Shown here: piece after piece, positions 1 to 11,930 of the stretch
Layout of the letters: every line of letters starts with the position of its first letter
Position numbering within the stretch: position 1 is the stretch's first letter
NCBI GenBank assembly: GCA_036417435.1
Contig: CM070919.1
Location: 32,418,318-32,482,317, forward strand
From: Inia geoffrensis
Taxonomy: Eukaryota; Chordata; Mammalia; Artiodactyla; Iniidae
Direction of reading: 5' to 3'
Length of the DNA: 64,000 nt
Translations under genes and position numbers: made by a program
The notes under the pieces: model-generated
What the model was told of the DNA's origin: nothing
The model's database searches: none
The model's input: the letters and a program-made list of their open reading frames with translations, nothing else

Positions 1-1734
1 AGTGAATAATATTTATTGGTCTTATTTTGGGAGGCTTTTTACCATATTACAGCAAAATGTAAAGCAAAAGAAAAAATATGTTGGCTTACTACATTTATTG
101 AGAACATAGGGAATAAAGTAATCTTTAAAAACGATGGCTTACATCGTTAGATTAAGAATGCATATAAGGAAGGGGTTTGCTTTAAGATTTGACTACTGTC
201 TTTACTAAGATAATTTGTGGCTCATACAACTGTGTGCTTGGTAGGTAATGAAAACATACACGACTCTAAATGTTGAAACACCATAAATTTTGTGATTGAT
301 TCTCAAATTATTCAGTCTCAGAATCACATGGTGTTGATTTTATGTATTTATGGAAACAATAAAATTATTCCTTTGTCTTTTTGTTAGTGATATTTTAGCT
401 GTATGGAAATTGCAGTGCCTCCTACCATATCGAATAGATCCAAGATTATTTACAGATATAAGGTATGTTATAAATTGGCTTATATAGTGCATGTTTTATT
501 ATCTATTACTCTTGAGATATCCAAAGCAAAGTCTCCTTCACTACCCTGAATAATTGCAATTTAGTATATCATACATGATAGAAAGCCTGTGGAATTACAT
601 CCACTATTTTTAAGAATAATCAATTTTCAGAACATGCTCTCAGGTAAAAGTAAAATATGTTGTATTTACTATTTTCAATTAAGTTCTGTTTCTTTATCTT
701 ACTTTGTGTGAAAAACTAATAGTTACCAGAATAGATAGCCTATGGAGTAAAAGTCAATTTAGTGGCCGTGTTTATTAAATGTTGAAGTATTCTATTTTGT
801 CTACAAGAGAAGTACAGGTTAAAATGGATTTACTAATAGTTGCCATAGTAATGCTACTGATTTAAAGTACATACTGGACAAAATTTTAACATTTATTTTT
901 TGAGATTGACATAGCAACATTATAGAGAGGTCATACAATGATTACTTGTCATCATTTAAAGTCTAGTTTATATAAACATTCCCAAAAAAGGGTGCCTAAA
1001 GGAGTCATCACAAAAGAATAAACGCCTTCTCATTAAGAAGTAAACTCAAAGCTCAGGTCTGTAATTTTATTAGAGAAAACAAAAATCAATATGTCGGTGT
1101 GTGTCTGTGTGACTCCAGTATAGCTAACTGCTGGGTGTGGACCAAGCTTAATAAGGCCAACTTTTGGTCACTCTTCAGTGCCAGTCATTTCATGTATGCT
1201 TTAAAAAAAACCCTGTTCCTTCTCAGTCCTTGGCATTTATTTGACAATATCAAGGAGGATGTCCCCACAAGGATGTTCAACAAGCATATAATGTCCTGCT
1301 CAGTAGTTCTGGCCAAATGTGCAGGAGGGCCCTAGGCTTTGGCTGGGAGGAGCCAGTTAGCCTGGCCTTGGGGAGACCCTGCTGAGGTCTGGAGAGGCTG
1401 ACTCACATTTCACTTGAGGCTGCAAGTAATTCAGTGGTAAATTATAGTAGACTGGACAAAACTGAAGTACTTCATGGGTCTGTAATGTGACTTGTCCCTG
1501 GTTCATAATCACAATTGACAGCTATCATCAGACAATCCATCAGGCTATGGCAGTCTAATAATAGGCATTTTTTCACACATCATGGCCATTATTATAGTGA
1601 TAAACCTGTTATTCCCAGGGATGCATTTTCATTGCTTTGCCATTTACGTACCCATTATGTGAGTAACAACTATTATACACTGAGCCCATAATACATACTG
1701 GGCACCATGCATTCTCATTTGTCCATGGCAATGT
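1..1734. other. Unrecognised AT-rich non-coding sequence
   Basis: No repeat family, exon or RNA gene is recognisable here. The only reading frame of note is a 78-codon frame at 1099-1335, with composition like its surroundings and no family resemblance that I can name; chance is the simplest explanation. Confidence 0.5.
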
Positions 1735-2095
1735 GGTCAACCTGGTCTTCTTCTGGTTCCTCAAACATACCATGTTTAAGCCCATTTTGGGGCCTCTGCC
1801 CTTGATGTTCTATCTGCCTGGTGGACTCATCACTACTCTGCACCTGGCTGGATCCTTACTGGCATTCAGGGGTAATCTCAAGTTCATCTCACCACAAAGA
1901 CCTTGCTTGACATTCTAAATAGCTACTAGTTCACTTTCTAACCCATTGCCTTCGTTTAACGTATCACTATCTTTTGTTTTACTGCTTGCTGTCTGTCCTG
2001 TCACTAGAGCATATAATGTAGGAATTCCTTTGTTTAGTTCATTACTATATCCCAGACATTGTGCCCTCAATAAATATCTGTTGAAAGAATGAAGG
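1735..2095 (+). repeat. L2 LINE 3' end
   Basis: The segment has the layout of the 3' end of mammalian L2. Diverged pyrimidine-rich text is followed by a terminal block reading 'cccagacattgtgccctcaa', then 'taaatatctgttgaaagaat' and a short GAATGAAGG-like tail. The terminal block matches the well-known L2 ending (last-used site, then CTCAATAAATNTTTGTTGAATGAATG). It is highly diverged, as expected of an element older than the placental radiation. Frames called on either strand in this stretch are shadows. Confidence 0.75.
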
Positions 2096-2104
2096 AATAC
2101 ATCA

Positions 2105-2190
2105 ATGCTCTCAGTACCTACATCAAACTCAGAGTCCTTTCTGTAGCTCTGTGAGATAAGTGTCGGTATTTCCATGTCACAGAGGAGAAA
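2105..2190 (-). repeat. MIR SINE fragment
   Basis: The stretch 'ctctgtgagataagtgtcgg' followed by 'tttccatgtcacagaggaga' matches the reverse orientation of the MIR core, the region normally recognised as a CATCTGTAAAATGGGG-type block on the opposite strand. Only the core is preserved, so the boundaries are approximate. Confidence 0.6.
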
Positions 2191-3945
2191 ACTGAAACCA
2201 AGAATTGTTGAATGCGTTGTCTGAATGTCTTCAATTTTTAAATGATCATAGAATTACATCAGCCCCACCCTTCTCTGGGGCAATTATTTCTGTTGCTTCT
2301 AATGGTTCATAAGACAGGGGGCAGCTGACATCCCTGGCAGCTGCTACCATGCAAGTTTGCTTGTGCTTTGTAAGAGCTGCCCCTGGTACTCTTCACGGTG
2401 TTGCTTTCACCACACCTCAGACCTATGTTTAAGGGGTAATTTGCTGGAATAGCTCACTTACCTTTGCTCTCTGAGAGATGAGGATATGGGCCAGACCAGA
2501 GCACATACTGTTGGCAAGTTTGGACCATTTCTGTGCTCATCTGTCTCTCTTCACATCACCCCTGAAGCGACGAGTGAATCCATACCACCTTCCTTTCACC
2601 TTATTCAGGGGCAGACTAATGGGTAAAGCCCCATACAGTCCAAGTAAGACTCTAGCCTTCAGGTACCTGTTCCCCCATCACATGTTTTCTTTTTGCTCCA
2701 TCCTCACCTTCATAGCTCACTTCTGGACAGTCAACCTCTGACACTTCGTTTCTCATTCAATGAGTTTAGTTAAATGTGTTTCAATGTCTGTATATTTTCA
2801 GGGTGAAAGAAACATATTCATTTTTATGTATGAAAACAAATACAAGAAATGTTTATTAAGAGTGCTCTCTCTGCATTAAGTATGCATATCAGTTGATGAA
2901 ATTTAGAGTAATTTTTGCAGGAAAAATAAAATGGTCTGGAGATTTTTTTCAGTGTTCTCACTCTCCATGACACATTTTTAATCCCAGCATAGTCATAGAC
3001 TAAATTCTTATAAATTAGTTATATGTGATACCAATAGCAGATTCCACTATCCTAAAATTTGATAATTTGGGGAAATGTAATTAATTAGAGAGAAGTGTTA
3101 AATCTTATCATCAGCAAGTATCGAGCACTTTCTTCTGCCACTCAGCGAACCAGCTCCTATGTGATATTAGACAATTGTACATTTGGAAAACATCATCGGA
3201 GAGAGACTACACTTGAACATCTTCGGAGTTAATAGTTACTGTTAATAACGGGCACAGTAGTCACACTCCAATTCGTTGATCTGTCGATACTTGTTTCCCA
3301 GCTGAAACGACATTGTCTATTCTCCAACAGTAAAAGTGAAAATAAAGCAAGCAAACAAAACAAAAAAATGCAAAACTGAGGTTCTCATGCAAAATGGAGG
3401 TTCTGTCGAGAGTCTTCCGAAGTAGACTTCTAAAGGAATAGAGAGTTTGCTCAAGGTCCTTTGGATAAACCAGTGATGGTGTAGGGCAGGCTGCTTCTGC
3501 CTAGAAGCACTCTGACGCTGGAAGCCACTAACTGCAATATGTTTATTTGCAAGTTTTGTTCTTCATCCTCTAGGCTATTTTCTTTCCTCTACCGGCATAA
3601 AGTTCTAAATTATTAGTAGACTCCCTTCTCCTTAAATCATAGTATTCCCCATACTCTTGTCTTGATAATCACCAGGTATGTGTAGTCACTGATTCACCAG
3701 TGACTTCATGATCATTGAAAAATGATCATTAAAAAAAAAGTACAAGAAGGAATTCTACTCAAAGGGGTCAAAATACAACCCTTATAAATATGATACAAGA
3801 TCACTATCCATTGAATGAACAGCGTTGTCAGTTTGGGTTGATGACAATCCCGGGAGATGATGGTCCATCCTTTAGCCCAGGTTGAAAACCCACTAGAAGA
3901 GGGAACGAATAAAGGAGAAAAATATGGTCTCTGGAGACAGCTAGG

Positions 3946-3946
<1 letters not shown>
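2191..3946. other. Unrecognised non-coding sequence
   Basis: I see no identifiable repeat or exon. Frames of up to 87 codons (2478-2741) have no recognisable domain. A short near-palindromic duplication of ATGATCATT occurs around 3708-3732. Confidence 0.45.

Positions 3947-3990
<44 letters not shown>
3947..3990 (+). repeat. (TG)22 microsatellite
   Basis: An uninterrupted run of 22 TG dinucleotides, preceded by CTAGGC and followed by TTTGTAG. It is a perfect dinucleotide array, likely length-polymorphic, and a known Z-DNA-prone sequence class. The HTHTHT run in the opposite-strand frame at 3828-4163 is a translation of this array, not a protein. Confidence 0.97.
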
Positions 3991-3994
<4 letters not shown>

Positions 3995-5542
3995 TAGAAG
4001 GTGGTGGTCGTGGTAGGCGGTGGGAACTTATATAGAGACTGCAGTTTGTAAGACAGACTGATATATTACTCACAGAAGAGATAAATCTACCAAGCAAAAA
4101 CATGACATGCATTACACACTGTCTGTAACGAGAGTCCCCTGATATCAGCTTGATCAGACCCATATGTTCCAGGAAATAAAAGGACAGTATAGAAAAACTT
4201 CCCTATATCTCTTCATGGACACATGTTCTAATGATGAGATCACTGACTATCCCAGCACCTTGCCTATTTTATACATCCTGACCAACCCTTGCCAAGACAC
4301 ACTTATGACTAACTTTAGCCACCTTCTACGATTATCCTTCCCTAACTTCTCCCATGGAATGCCCCACCACCATTTCTGTGTGTATCATCCCTTGCTGCAA
4401 ACCAAATAAACCCACATTTTTTTGGGCCACCTGTGTTTTTGGTGGTCACTAGTTGTGGCTTCTATCAATAGTTAACAAAGGTAAAATTTAGTAGAGAACT
4501 ATAGACTGGTTATGAAATAGGTATAGGTGATCTCCAACAGTGCAAGTTCAAATTTTTATTTAAATGGCTAGAAAATCCTGTCCTAACTCATTTAAAATAT
4601 TTTGCTCTTTACTGCTTTAAATTAAATCTTAAACCTGGTGAGTGGAAGGAAAATGAGATAATTTTAAAGCATGACTAAAAGGAAAATATTTACGAGAAAA
4701 TATTTTTCTCCTCATTCGCATCTCTGTTTAGACGTTTTGGCAGCCATAAGCATTAATGAAAATTTATGCTTATGAAATAAGAGGAAAACAGGTGTAGTGT
4801 AATTAAGAGTGCTTTTTTTTCCTAATAAATTCTTTTAAACTTTCAGAAAACTCTAATTTCATTGACACTATCTGGATGCTGACTTAAGACCATCTGATGC
4901 CACAGTATTTGTTGTCTTTTTATCATACTCAGGACAAATCAGAGAAATTATGAGCTTCAGTCTAACCAAAGCAGAGCAATTACATGAATTATCTGATGTT
5001 GAAAATGTGTGTAATTTAGGCTACTACGATTACACATAAAGTGATAAAAGCTACTCTACATTTTAATATCAGATTTACCATTTATCCTCTTAGGGAAGTA
5101 TGCATGCATACAGTAAAGCTTAGGTAGCAATTATGAATTATAGCTAGAAACTGAATAATTGTAGTCCTGGTTTCTTATATTATTATGATGATTATTTTAT
5201 TTCAGTAAATATTCTCACCAAAATTTCTAACTGCATTTTACACTGTACAACTAACAATGAACTAGAAAGAGTTGATGGTCAAGTTCTATTTCCAAATGTT
5301 TAAAATATAAGTTTTGACCCATAAACAGCACATATTTTAGAAGTTTGGGAAGGCATAGGTGAAGAGTCATATGGATTAATGTGTTCACCAAAAAGAACTA
5401 ATTTTTCTTCATCCTTTAGCTACATTCGATACAACACAAAATCTGTTTAGTTACAAGAATAATCATGTCATGCACTTCATTTCCCCAAAATAAATACACT
5501 TGAGTTGAGGGGACAATGTGGAAATGCCCCATTTGCAGTGGA
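3991..5542. other. Unrecognised sequence with a polyadenylation-like site near 4.4 kb
   Basis: Mostly unassigned AT-rich sequence. At 4405-4411 there is an AATAAA hexamer, followed within about 30 bases by the GT-rich stretch 'cctgtgtttttggtggtcac'. That is the layout of a poly(A) signal with a downstream element and also resembles the R/U5 part of an LTR. The 81-codon frame ending at 4409 overlaps it and has no recognisable domain. The rest of the interval shows nothing I can name. Confidence 0.35.
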
Positions 5543-5743
5543 ACCTTCTTTCTTTTTTTTTTTTAAATTTTTTTAAAACTTTCTAGTTTCTATTGGCCTA
5601 TAGCTGATTAACAATGTTGTGATGGTCTCAGGTGCACATCAAAGCGACTCAGCCATACATATACCTGTATCCATTCTTCCCCAAACTCCCCTCCCATCTA
5701 GGCTACCACATAACATTGAGCAGAGTTCCCAGGCCTTTTTTCT
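5543..5743 (-). mobile_element. L1 3' UTR fragment, 5'-truncated
   Basis: A poly-T block at about 5553-5564 is followed by the reverse complement of the cetartiodactyl L1 3' UTR: 'ggcctatagctgattaacaa', an acaatgttgtg block, and the catacatatac segment. The poly-T is the minus-strand A tail. Possible imperfect target-site duplications are CCTTCTTTCT (about 5543) and CCTTTTTTCT (about 5734). It is only about 190 bp, so a strongly 5'-truncated copy. Confidence 0.7.
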
Positions 5744-6756
5744 ATTTTGAGTTCATTAGTTCATTCAATTCCAGAAAATCAAATCAACTCAGGGAATGAA
5801 AATTTCATACTAAAATCTACAACAGTGAAAACTCAGTGAGTTTTTGCCCCTATTTTTAAACTGGAAAGATTGTTATGGTAATTCTTGGTGCATCTTTGTG
5901 CATATGGTTCATATGGCGAGGGGGAAAATGCCCTTTGTTCTGAGAGTTTCAGTGTCACGTTCAGTTTCCCAAACTCCTTCTTTCTTGGAAGGAACCTAAA
6001 GATGAGGATCATTTAAAATAAAGAGACCTCTGAACTCTCCTATTATTTGAAGATCAGGCCACAACACCTGCACTTCATTGTACCTTAATCTGTATAAGTC
6101 AGGCGGTGAATTGTGTATCCCTGTGCATTTATGGTATTTATTGTGGTTCAAATTCTCATTCTCTGTTGTACTGGGTAATACAAACTTTTGAGGGATGGTT
6201 TTAAATTATGTCAGTTTTTGAAGTGATTAGTTTTGGCATGTTATGATGTGTAACACTCTCAGAAAATAGCTTTATTAAGTCAGCATTCCCTAACTGGAAT
6301 TGCACACTCCACACTGAGATAAAAATTCCTTTCCTTAAGAGATATTTTCTGATAATACATGTAATAAATATTTAGAAAATTTTGGAAAACTTCTTAGGGA
6401 AGGAGAAAACCAAGTTAACATGATTCCACCATCCAGAATTAACTTCTGTTAACATTTCATAAACAGTGTTCATATAGGCATTTTAAAATAGGTATTTTAA
6501 AATCTAAATTAGGATCATGAAGACAGTGTACACTGTAATGGTATATTACATCTTGTAACCTGCCTACTATACTTAACAGCACATTATTTTTCCAGATTCC
6601 AAAGTATTCTTGCATATGTTGCAATGCTAATTTAACCCATAATTATGAGAAAAGCATGCAGGTGGAAGTTTTAACTAGAAATGACCCATTGTCATACAGA
6701 GTTGACCAGGAGTACATCTGAAGTCCCGATGACAGCACCAATTCCTCTTTACCATT
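5744..6756. other. Unrecognised AT-rich sequence
   Basis: No repeat, exon or RNA gene that I can support. Confidence 0.45.
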
Positions 6757-6768
6757 GTCCTTGGGTCC

Positions 6769-6964
6769 TTTTTTTTTTTTTTTTTTTTGCGGTACGCGGG
6801 CCCCTCCCGCTGTGGAGCACAGACTCCGGACGCGCAGGCTCAGTGGCCATGGCTCACGGGCCCAGCCGCTCCGCGGCATGTGGGATCTTCCCGGACCGGG
6901 GCACGAACCCGCATCCTCTGCATCGGCAGGCGGACTCTCAACCACTGCGCCACCAGGGAAGCCC
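6769..6964 (-). mobile_element. CHR-type tRNA-derived SINE
   Basis: Poly-T (6769-6788, the minus-strand A tail) runs into 'gcggtacgcgggcccctccc' and ends with 'ccactgcgccaccagggaag' + CCC, the reverse complement of the CHR SINE head. The head is the tRNA-derived part with Pol III internal promoter boxes. Target-site duplications of 12 bp (6757-6768 and 6965-6976) differ at one position, supporting a single relatively recent insertion. The translated frames on both strands across this body, including an apparent 152-codon frame, recur at other SINE copies in the window and are not genes. Confidence 0.95.
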
Positions 6965-7150
6965 GTCCTTGGATCCTTTTTTAAGCAGTGACAGAGTGAA
7001 CACATATCAACATGTAAAGGCTCCTCCTCTGGTCTCCTTCTGCTTCTTTTCCGTAGGTAACAGCTCAGCTACACACTGCCCGTCCTTTAATCCACATGCT
7101 GCTGTCCATATTTGCAATTCTTCAGAGAGGAGGACCTAAGAGAAAAAAAT

Positions 7151-7154
<4 letters not shown>

Positions 7155-7212
<58 letters not shown>
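7155..7212 (+). repeat. (TA)29 microsatellite
   Basis: A perfect run of 29 TA units, then a degenerate AT-rich tail (CACATATATATAAAATAAAA and further TATATA) to about 7272. The array is self-complementary, so it can extrude cruciforms; arrays of this class are length-unstable in mammals. The IYIYIYIY frame on the minus strand is a translation artefact. Confidence 0.97.
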
Positions 7213-7220
<8 letters not shown>

Positions 7221-7272
7221 TATAAAATAAAATTAAATATATAAATAAATATATATAAATTATATATATATG

Positions 7273-7626
7273 TATAGTTTGTTTTTGATATTCAAATCCT
7301 GTTGCATTAAAGAAAGACACTTTCTCAAATAGAGGTAAGGATGTTGAGGATACAAAGGGGTGACAAAGCATAGAACCCACATATATCATGATTATACTGG
7401 TGACATATTACTCCATCATACTAACCTATTACTCTAAAATTTTAAGCTATTTCTTTTTTCCCAGTTATAAATAGTAATGCGATGGCAATTGTATTTTCGT
7501 TCAATAGTGTCCTTAAGATAAATTCCTAGAGGTGAATTATTCAATCGAGCATATGAACATTTTCATGAAACTTAACTCACAATGCCATATGTCTACTAGA
7601 GAGAAATAATTTATACTATATGATGG
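7273..7626. other. Unrecognised AT-rich sequence
   Basis: Nothing identifiable between the (TA) array and the pyrimidine-rich segment at 7.6 kb. Confidence 0.4.
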
Positions 7627-8140
7627 TTGGTTGTATTCTATTTCCCTCCCCCTCCTCCAGCCCTGACCCTAACATCCATTCTTTGCCCCTTCCTGCTCAG
7701 CTTTCTGTCAGGGAAGTTCACTGGCAGGAATTTGATTACATCACTTAGGCTTCCTTGCTGTTCGGTTTCTAGTCGGGCTCAGTCACAGGGAGACACCAGC
7801 TGGAGATGGAGAGTTGGGAGTAGGTCAAGGCAGCTATTTCTACCCATCACAAGCTCACTTATTCTCTTCTGGGCAATGGCTGTGCTGTAAACCTACAGCT
7901 CCCGTACAGAACCCACACTTCCAGAGCCTGGCTTCATTCAGTGTCCTCCAACCCGATTTGTTCCCCTCTCAGTCTTGAGTGTGGTAATGGCTTTTTGCTG
8001 CTGCTAGCCCTTGATTCTTCACTCTTCCTTACGATTCCCTTAACTGCAACTGCACTGCAAAAGGAGAAACTTCATTAAACTGTCCTCAATGAAGGACTCA
8101 GGGTATGCCGTCTGTTTCCTGCTACGATGCAGGCTGATAT
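7627..8140 (+). repeat. Possible ancient interspersed repeat remnant
   Basis: A moderately GC-rich island ends in 'cttcattaaactgtcctcaa' and then 'gtatgccgtctgtttcctgc'. An ATTAAA-type signal followed by a fixed tail of this kind resembles the 3' end of an old mammalian retroelement or LTR. I cannot assign the family. The 87-codon frame at 7627-7890 has no recognisable domain. Confidence 0.35.
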
Positions 8141-8689
8141 ATAATATACACAATAATATATATATCCCCCAGCACTGTCTGAGGACACCTACTTCAAAAT
8201 ACCCATGGTAATACAAAGGATGACTTTAAAAAAATATTTGACAATTTAAAAAAAATTTTAGGAGAAAAAGAGTTCTCATTTTAACTTAATTTCTTTGTTT
8301 ACGAGTGAGGCTGAGTATTGTAATGTATAATTAATATTTTAATATATATTTATAGCTTTAGGGACGTGAACATTCTATCTACTGCTTGTCCACTTTTTAA
8401 AGAAGGGTATTTTTCTTATAGCTTTGAAAATCATCTTTATATGACAGGAGTACAAAATTTCAAATTTGATATTTAATTTTGCTTAGGATTTTAAAAAATA
8501 TCTCCTTTGTCATTTCTGCCATTGTTTTGACCTTTAAAAGGTCATTTTCTAATTCCAGTGTCAGTCACACTTGACTCATATATTAAAATTCTAGTCTCAT
8601 GATAGCAAATAACTAAACTTGATCGCAAATATCCTAACTTTCTAAAGTGGGTTCAGGAAGGTGTTCCTGACTCCGTGGCTGCTGGTCTC
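8141..8689. other. Unrecognised AT-rich sequence
   Basis: Nothing recognisable. Confidence 0.4.
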
Positions 8690-9960
8690 AGTCATGAATG
8701 ATCCGACTTGCCTGTAGCGCTGTGGCTAGTACTTGTCAAAAGATAAGACCCCGAGTCATGAGCAAAACCACACATCCGCCAAGCCGGTGCCCACGTGCTT
8801 GTCCCCAGTGGTCACCACCAAATCAGGATGACCTCTCTTTGGTTCTGCCTTCCAAATCGTACACAGTGCCTCTCCGTGGACGAATACAACAACCCTGTTG
8901 TGAAAAGAATCCAAGAAATTCAGTGAGCACTTAGAAGAGTGAGAATATTTCTGAAAAGCTACAAACTGTATCTGGTGTGTCCACCCCCTTGGACAATTAG
9001 TTCATTATACATCTTATTCTCTTATTTGAACTTCCAGACTCATCAGTGGCAACATCATATTTTACCCAACATGGTGCCAGGAAGATGTGCCCATTATGAA
9101 CCCAAAAATAGGGGACCAGAATTTCTTATAAGTCTCTGTAGTTTTCTATGATACATATTCATCTACTAGCCCGATCATCACCCGCCTTTAATATCATATA
9201 ACTCAATGACCACTCATCATATAGACAATATTGGTGGAAGGGAATGAGCTTCCGCAGCTTGTCACAGGTTGGGATTTCTAGGCTCTTTCTTCCAATACCA
9301 ATTTCTTGCTCTCTTTGCCCTCAACTAGAGCCTCATCTAGTTATAGTTCTTAACCTCGTAGACTGTACCAAATTATCACTGAAATTGTGAATCATTAAAG
9401 ATCTCAATTATTTGCGGGTGTCGTACCCTTTCATTAACTTGTAGCAGTGGACAGCGGCAAGTTCCAGACCTTCTTCTTCAGTCAGTCTTGTAGTCGCAGT
9501 TCCATTTTCCCCTTGATAAACAAGGTCAGTCAACTGTGATCCCCATTTGTTGCTGACTGATTAGCCATAAGTGACAATGTGGCAGCCTCAACTTGTGATT
9601 CAGAGCAACCATTGTTGTGATTCCTGGTGGAAACATATCTTCTTTGGGATCTAAGACCTATACATTAGCGGTGTCCAAGATACGGGGGAGAGAAAGCGTA
9701 ATAAAGAATCTGATGCCATATTTTGATGTTTGCTGATAGCTTTTCAGCCTCACCCCTGCTTTCCCTTCTGCCCTGCACCTGGGCAAGCTGAGAAGGACAC
9801 CTTCCTCTGTTGCACTGGTGGGAGGTCCAAACCACAGGAGCCCCTCCCCTGTCTCTTTTCTCTGATCTCTCAGGCCATGTTTGGACCTGTTTAGGAGGCC
9901 TAGCACAATGATGAATCAGAGTAACAATGTCAATCATTCTTACTTTGTTCTGAACTCAAG
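8690..9960 (-). other. Possible degraded ERV internal sequence
   Basis: This interval is less AT-rich than its flanks, and several short frames occur (78 codons at 8698-8934 plus; 82 and 90 codons at 9658-9937 minus). The part at about 9400-9665 resembles, on the minus strand, internal sequence of ERVL/MaLR-class elements, but I could not place a diagnostic motif. No LTR pair is visible around it. Treat this as a low-confidence hint; chance frames in unassigned sequence are the alternative. Confidence 0.25.
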
Positions 9961-10224
9961 GGAAAAAAAAACAATGTTTACCAGTAAGATAGTTGCTGAA
10001 TTTTTTTCTGCAGCTTTTCTTCCTCCGAGTATCAATTAGATTTGTCTGTGTATGCATCCAGCCACATCACAAAGCAGTAACTTCAGAAGACATTATTTAA
10101 TTAGGTGATGATTCTATGGGAAGAAGTTCGGACTGGGCTAGGCTGGCCAGTTCTTTACTGGTCAATATATATTTCTGGTGAAGTAAAGCTTATAGCATTG
10201 CAAAGTGACCTACTTTAGCTCTAG

Positions 10225-10272
10225 GACTTTGTTTTGCCTTAAAGTCTACTTTGTCTAATATTAATATAGGTA
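10225..10272 (-). mobile_element. Old L1-like element, part 1 (left of Tigger)
   Basis: The text 'agtctactttgtctaatatt' is the reverse strand of an L1-lineage coding region. It resumes immediately right of the Tigger insertion at 10925, so the DNA transposon interrupted an older L1-like element. Confidence 0.55.
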
Positions 10273-10922
10273 TAGGCATACCTCGCTTTATTGTGCTTCA
10301 CAGATACTGCATTGTTTTACACATTGAAAGTTTTTTTTTTGTTTTTTTTTTTTGCGGTATGCGGGCCTCTCACCGTTGGGGCCTCTCCCGTTGCGGAGCA
10401 CAGGCTCCGGACGCGCAGGCTCAGCAGCCACGTGTCACGGGCCCAGCCGCTCCGCGGCACGTGGGATCTTCCCGGACCGAGGCACAAACCCGTGTCCCCT
10501 GCATTGGCAGGCGGACACTCAACCACTGCGCCACCGGGGGAGCCCCACATTGAAAGTTTTTGGCAATACTGCATCAAGCAAATCTATTGGTTCTATTTTT
10601 CCAACTTCCATTTACTCACTTCATGTCTCTGTTTCACATTTTGGTAATTCTTGCAATATTTCGAACTCCACCAGCGAAAAGATTACAATTTGCTGAAGGC
10701 TCAGATGATGGTTAGCATTTTTTAGCAATAAAATATTTTAAAATTAAGGTATGCATTTTTTAGACATACTGCTATTGCACACTTAATAACCTACATTATA
10801 ATGTAAACATAACTTTTATATGCACTGGGAAACCAAAAAACGTGTGTGCCTCAATTTATTGTGATGTCTGCTTTATTGCTGTGGTCTGGAACTGAACCCA
10901 CAGTAATTCTGAGGTCTGCCTA
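10273..10922 (+). mobile_element. Tigger-type (pogo/Tc1-mariner) DNA transposon, non-autonomous, SINE-interrupted
   Basis: The terminal inverted repeats are visible: TAGGCATACCTCG at 10273 and, at the other end, the reverse complement TAGGCAGACCTCA ending at 10922 (11 of 13 identical). A TA dinucleotide flanks each end (10271-10272, 10923-10924), the target preference of this superfamily. The internal text ('ctttattgtgcttcacagat' on the left, 'tggtctggaactgaacccac' on the right) matches Tigger1-like ends. No transposase frame survives, so this is a deletion derivative. A CHR SINE sits inside it. Confidence 0.85.
10331..10546 (-). mobile_element. CHR-type tRNA-derived SINE nested in Tigger
   Basis: The layout is poly-T (10331-10353 with one G), the CHR body, then 'gcgccaccgggggagcccc', the reversed SINE head. 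Perfect 14-bp target-site duplications ACATTGAAAGTTTT lie at 10321-10334 and 10547-10560. Because the duplicated bases are Tigger sequence, the SINE is younger than the Tigger. Frames of 86-118 codons over it are artefacts. Confidence 0.96.
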
Positions 10923-10924
10923 TA

Positions 10925-11930
10925 CATGGGTTTTCTTTGATAGGTGTTTAAATGGCTATCTCTTCCATCCTTTTACTTTCAATTTTCTGCATGCTTATAT
11001 TTCAGATATATATCTTCGAAGCAAGTATATATTGTTTGTACTTCATTTAGATTATCAAGCATTTTCTTTCACATGGTTCATTGCCATTTATTTATATTTT
11101 GGACTTTATATGATACTACTGTATTTTTCTTATCTGCTCTCAGTATTTTACTTCTCATGTCCCTTCTTGTTGATTGATTGAGATATTTTTATTATTCCAT
11201 TTTTTCCTGTTGGTGGGCTAGTTATATAGTCTTCTAGTCTTCTTTAGTTGTTGACCTAGACATTTTATGCTCTCTTGACTTATTTAATTCTATAAATACT
11301 TTCAAACACCACAGTACCTAATTTTTTTATTCAGTCAGGGTTACTTTGTATTTATTCATGTATTTTGCATTTTCTTTGGTTTTCAAAATTAAACATATTA
11401 AATCTTCTAACTGTACCCTTGCTGTCTCATTCTCTTCTGTAGTTTTTATTCCTTTGATTTTTTCTGTGCCTCATTCTTGATAGTTATTCTCATCCATTTC
11501 CCAGTTACTAAGGTTCTCTTCAGCTAAATCTCATTTCCTGTTATATTTGGCTACTGAGTCCTCAATTTCAGTAATTGCATTTTTAGTGTAGAATTTGTAC
11601 TTGCTTCTTTTTCAAACCTGGAATATAAATTTTATTTTTTTTTAATCTTTGAGTTCTTTGCTGAAATGCTTATGCTTTTTCCTTTTATCTCCACAGTAAG
11701 CACAGTTATCTTACAACCCATATCTATTGGTTCTACTACCTGGAGTAACTGAGGACTTATTTCCGCTTAACATTTTTTGTGTGTTGGTCCCCATGCGCAT
11801 GTCATAGCTTCTTACGTCTCTAGATATCTTTGATTGAGTGCTGAACATTTTAGTTGAAATATTATTTTTTTAGAAATAATTGTCAGAATGTTAGATGATG
11901 TGATATTCTTTCAGAGACAGTTGTAAACCT
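10925..11930 (-). mobile_element. Old L1/HAL1-like element, part 2
   Basis: Right of the Tigger the reverse-strand L1 text continues ('ccatccttttactttcaatt', then T-rich blocks and 'tttgattgagtgctgaacat', a stretch typical of L1/HAL1 ORF1-region antisense). All frames are broken. The two plus-strand frames at 10846-11181 are shadows. The right boundary is approximate. Confidence 0.55.

Noticed and set aside
3828..4163. 111-codon minus frame with a His-Thr repeat
   Set aside because: The repeat is the (TG)22 microsatellite translated; no domain flanks it.
6643..7139. Frames of 65-152 codons on both strands over the SINE at 6.8 kb
   Set aside because: The same peptide strings (for example GPSRSAA and CSATGEA types) recur at the SINE copies at 10.3, 13.2, 24.5 and 36.9 kb; they are translations of a SINE body.
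7087..7389. 100-codon minus frame with an Ile-Tyr repeat resembling a membrane protein
   Set aside because: It is the (TA)n array in translation.
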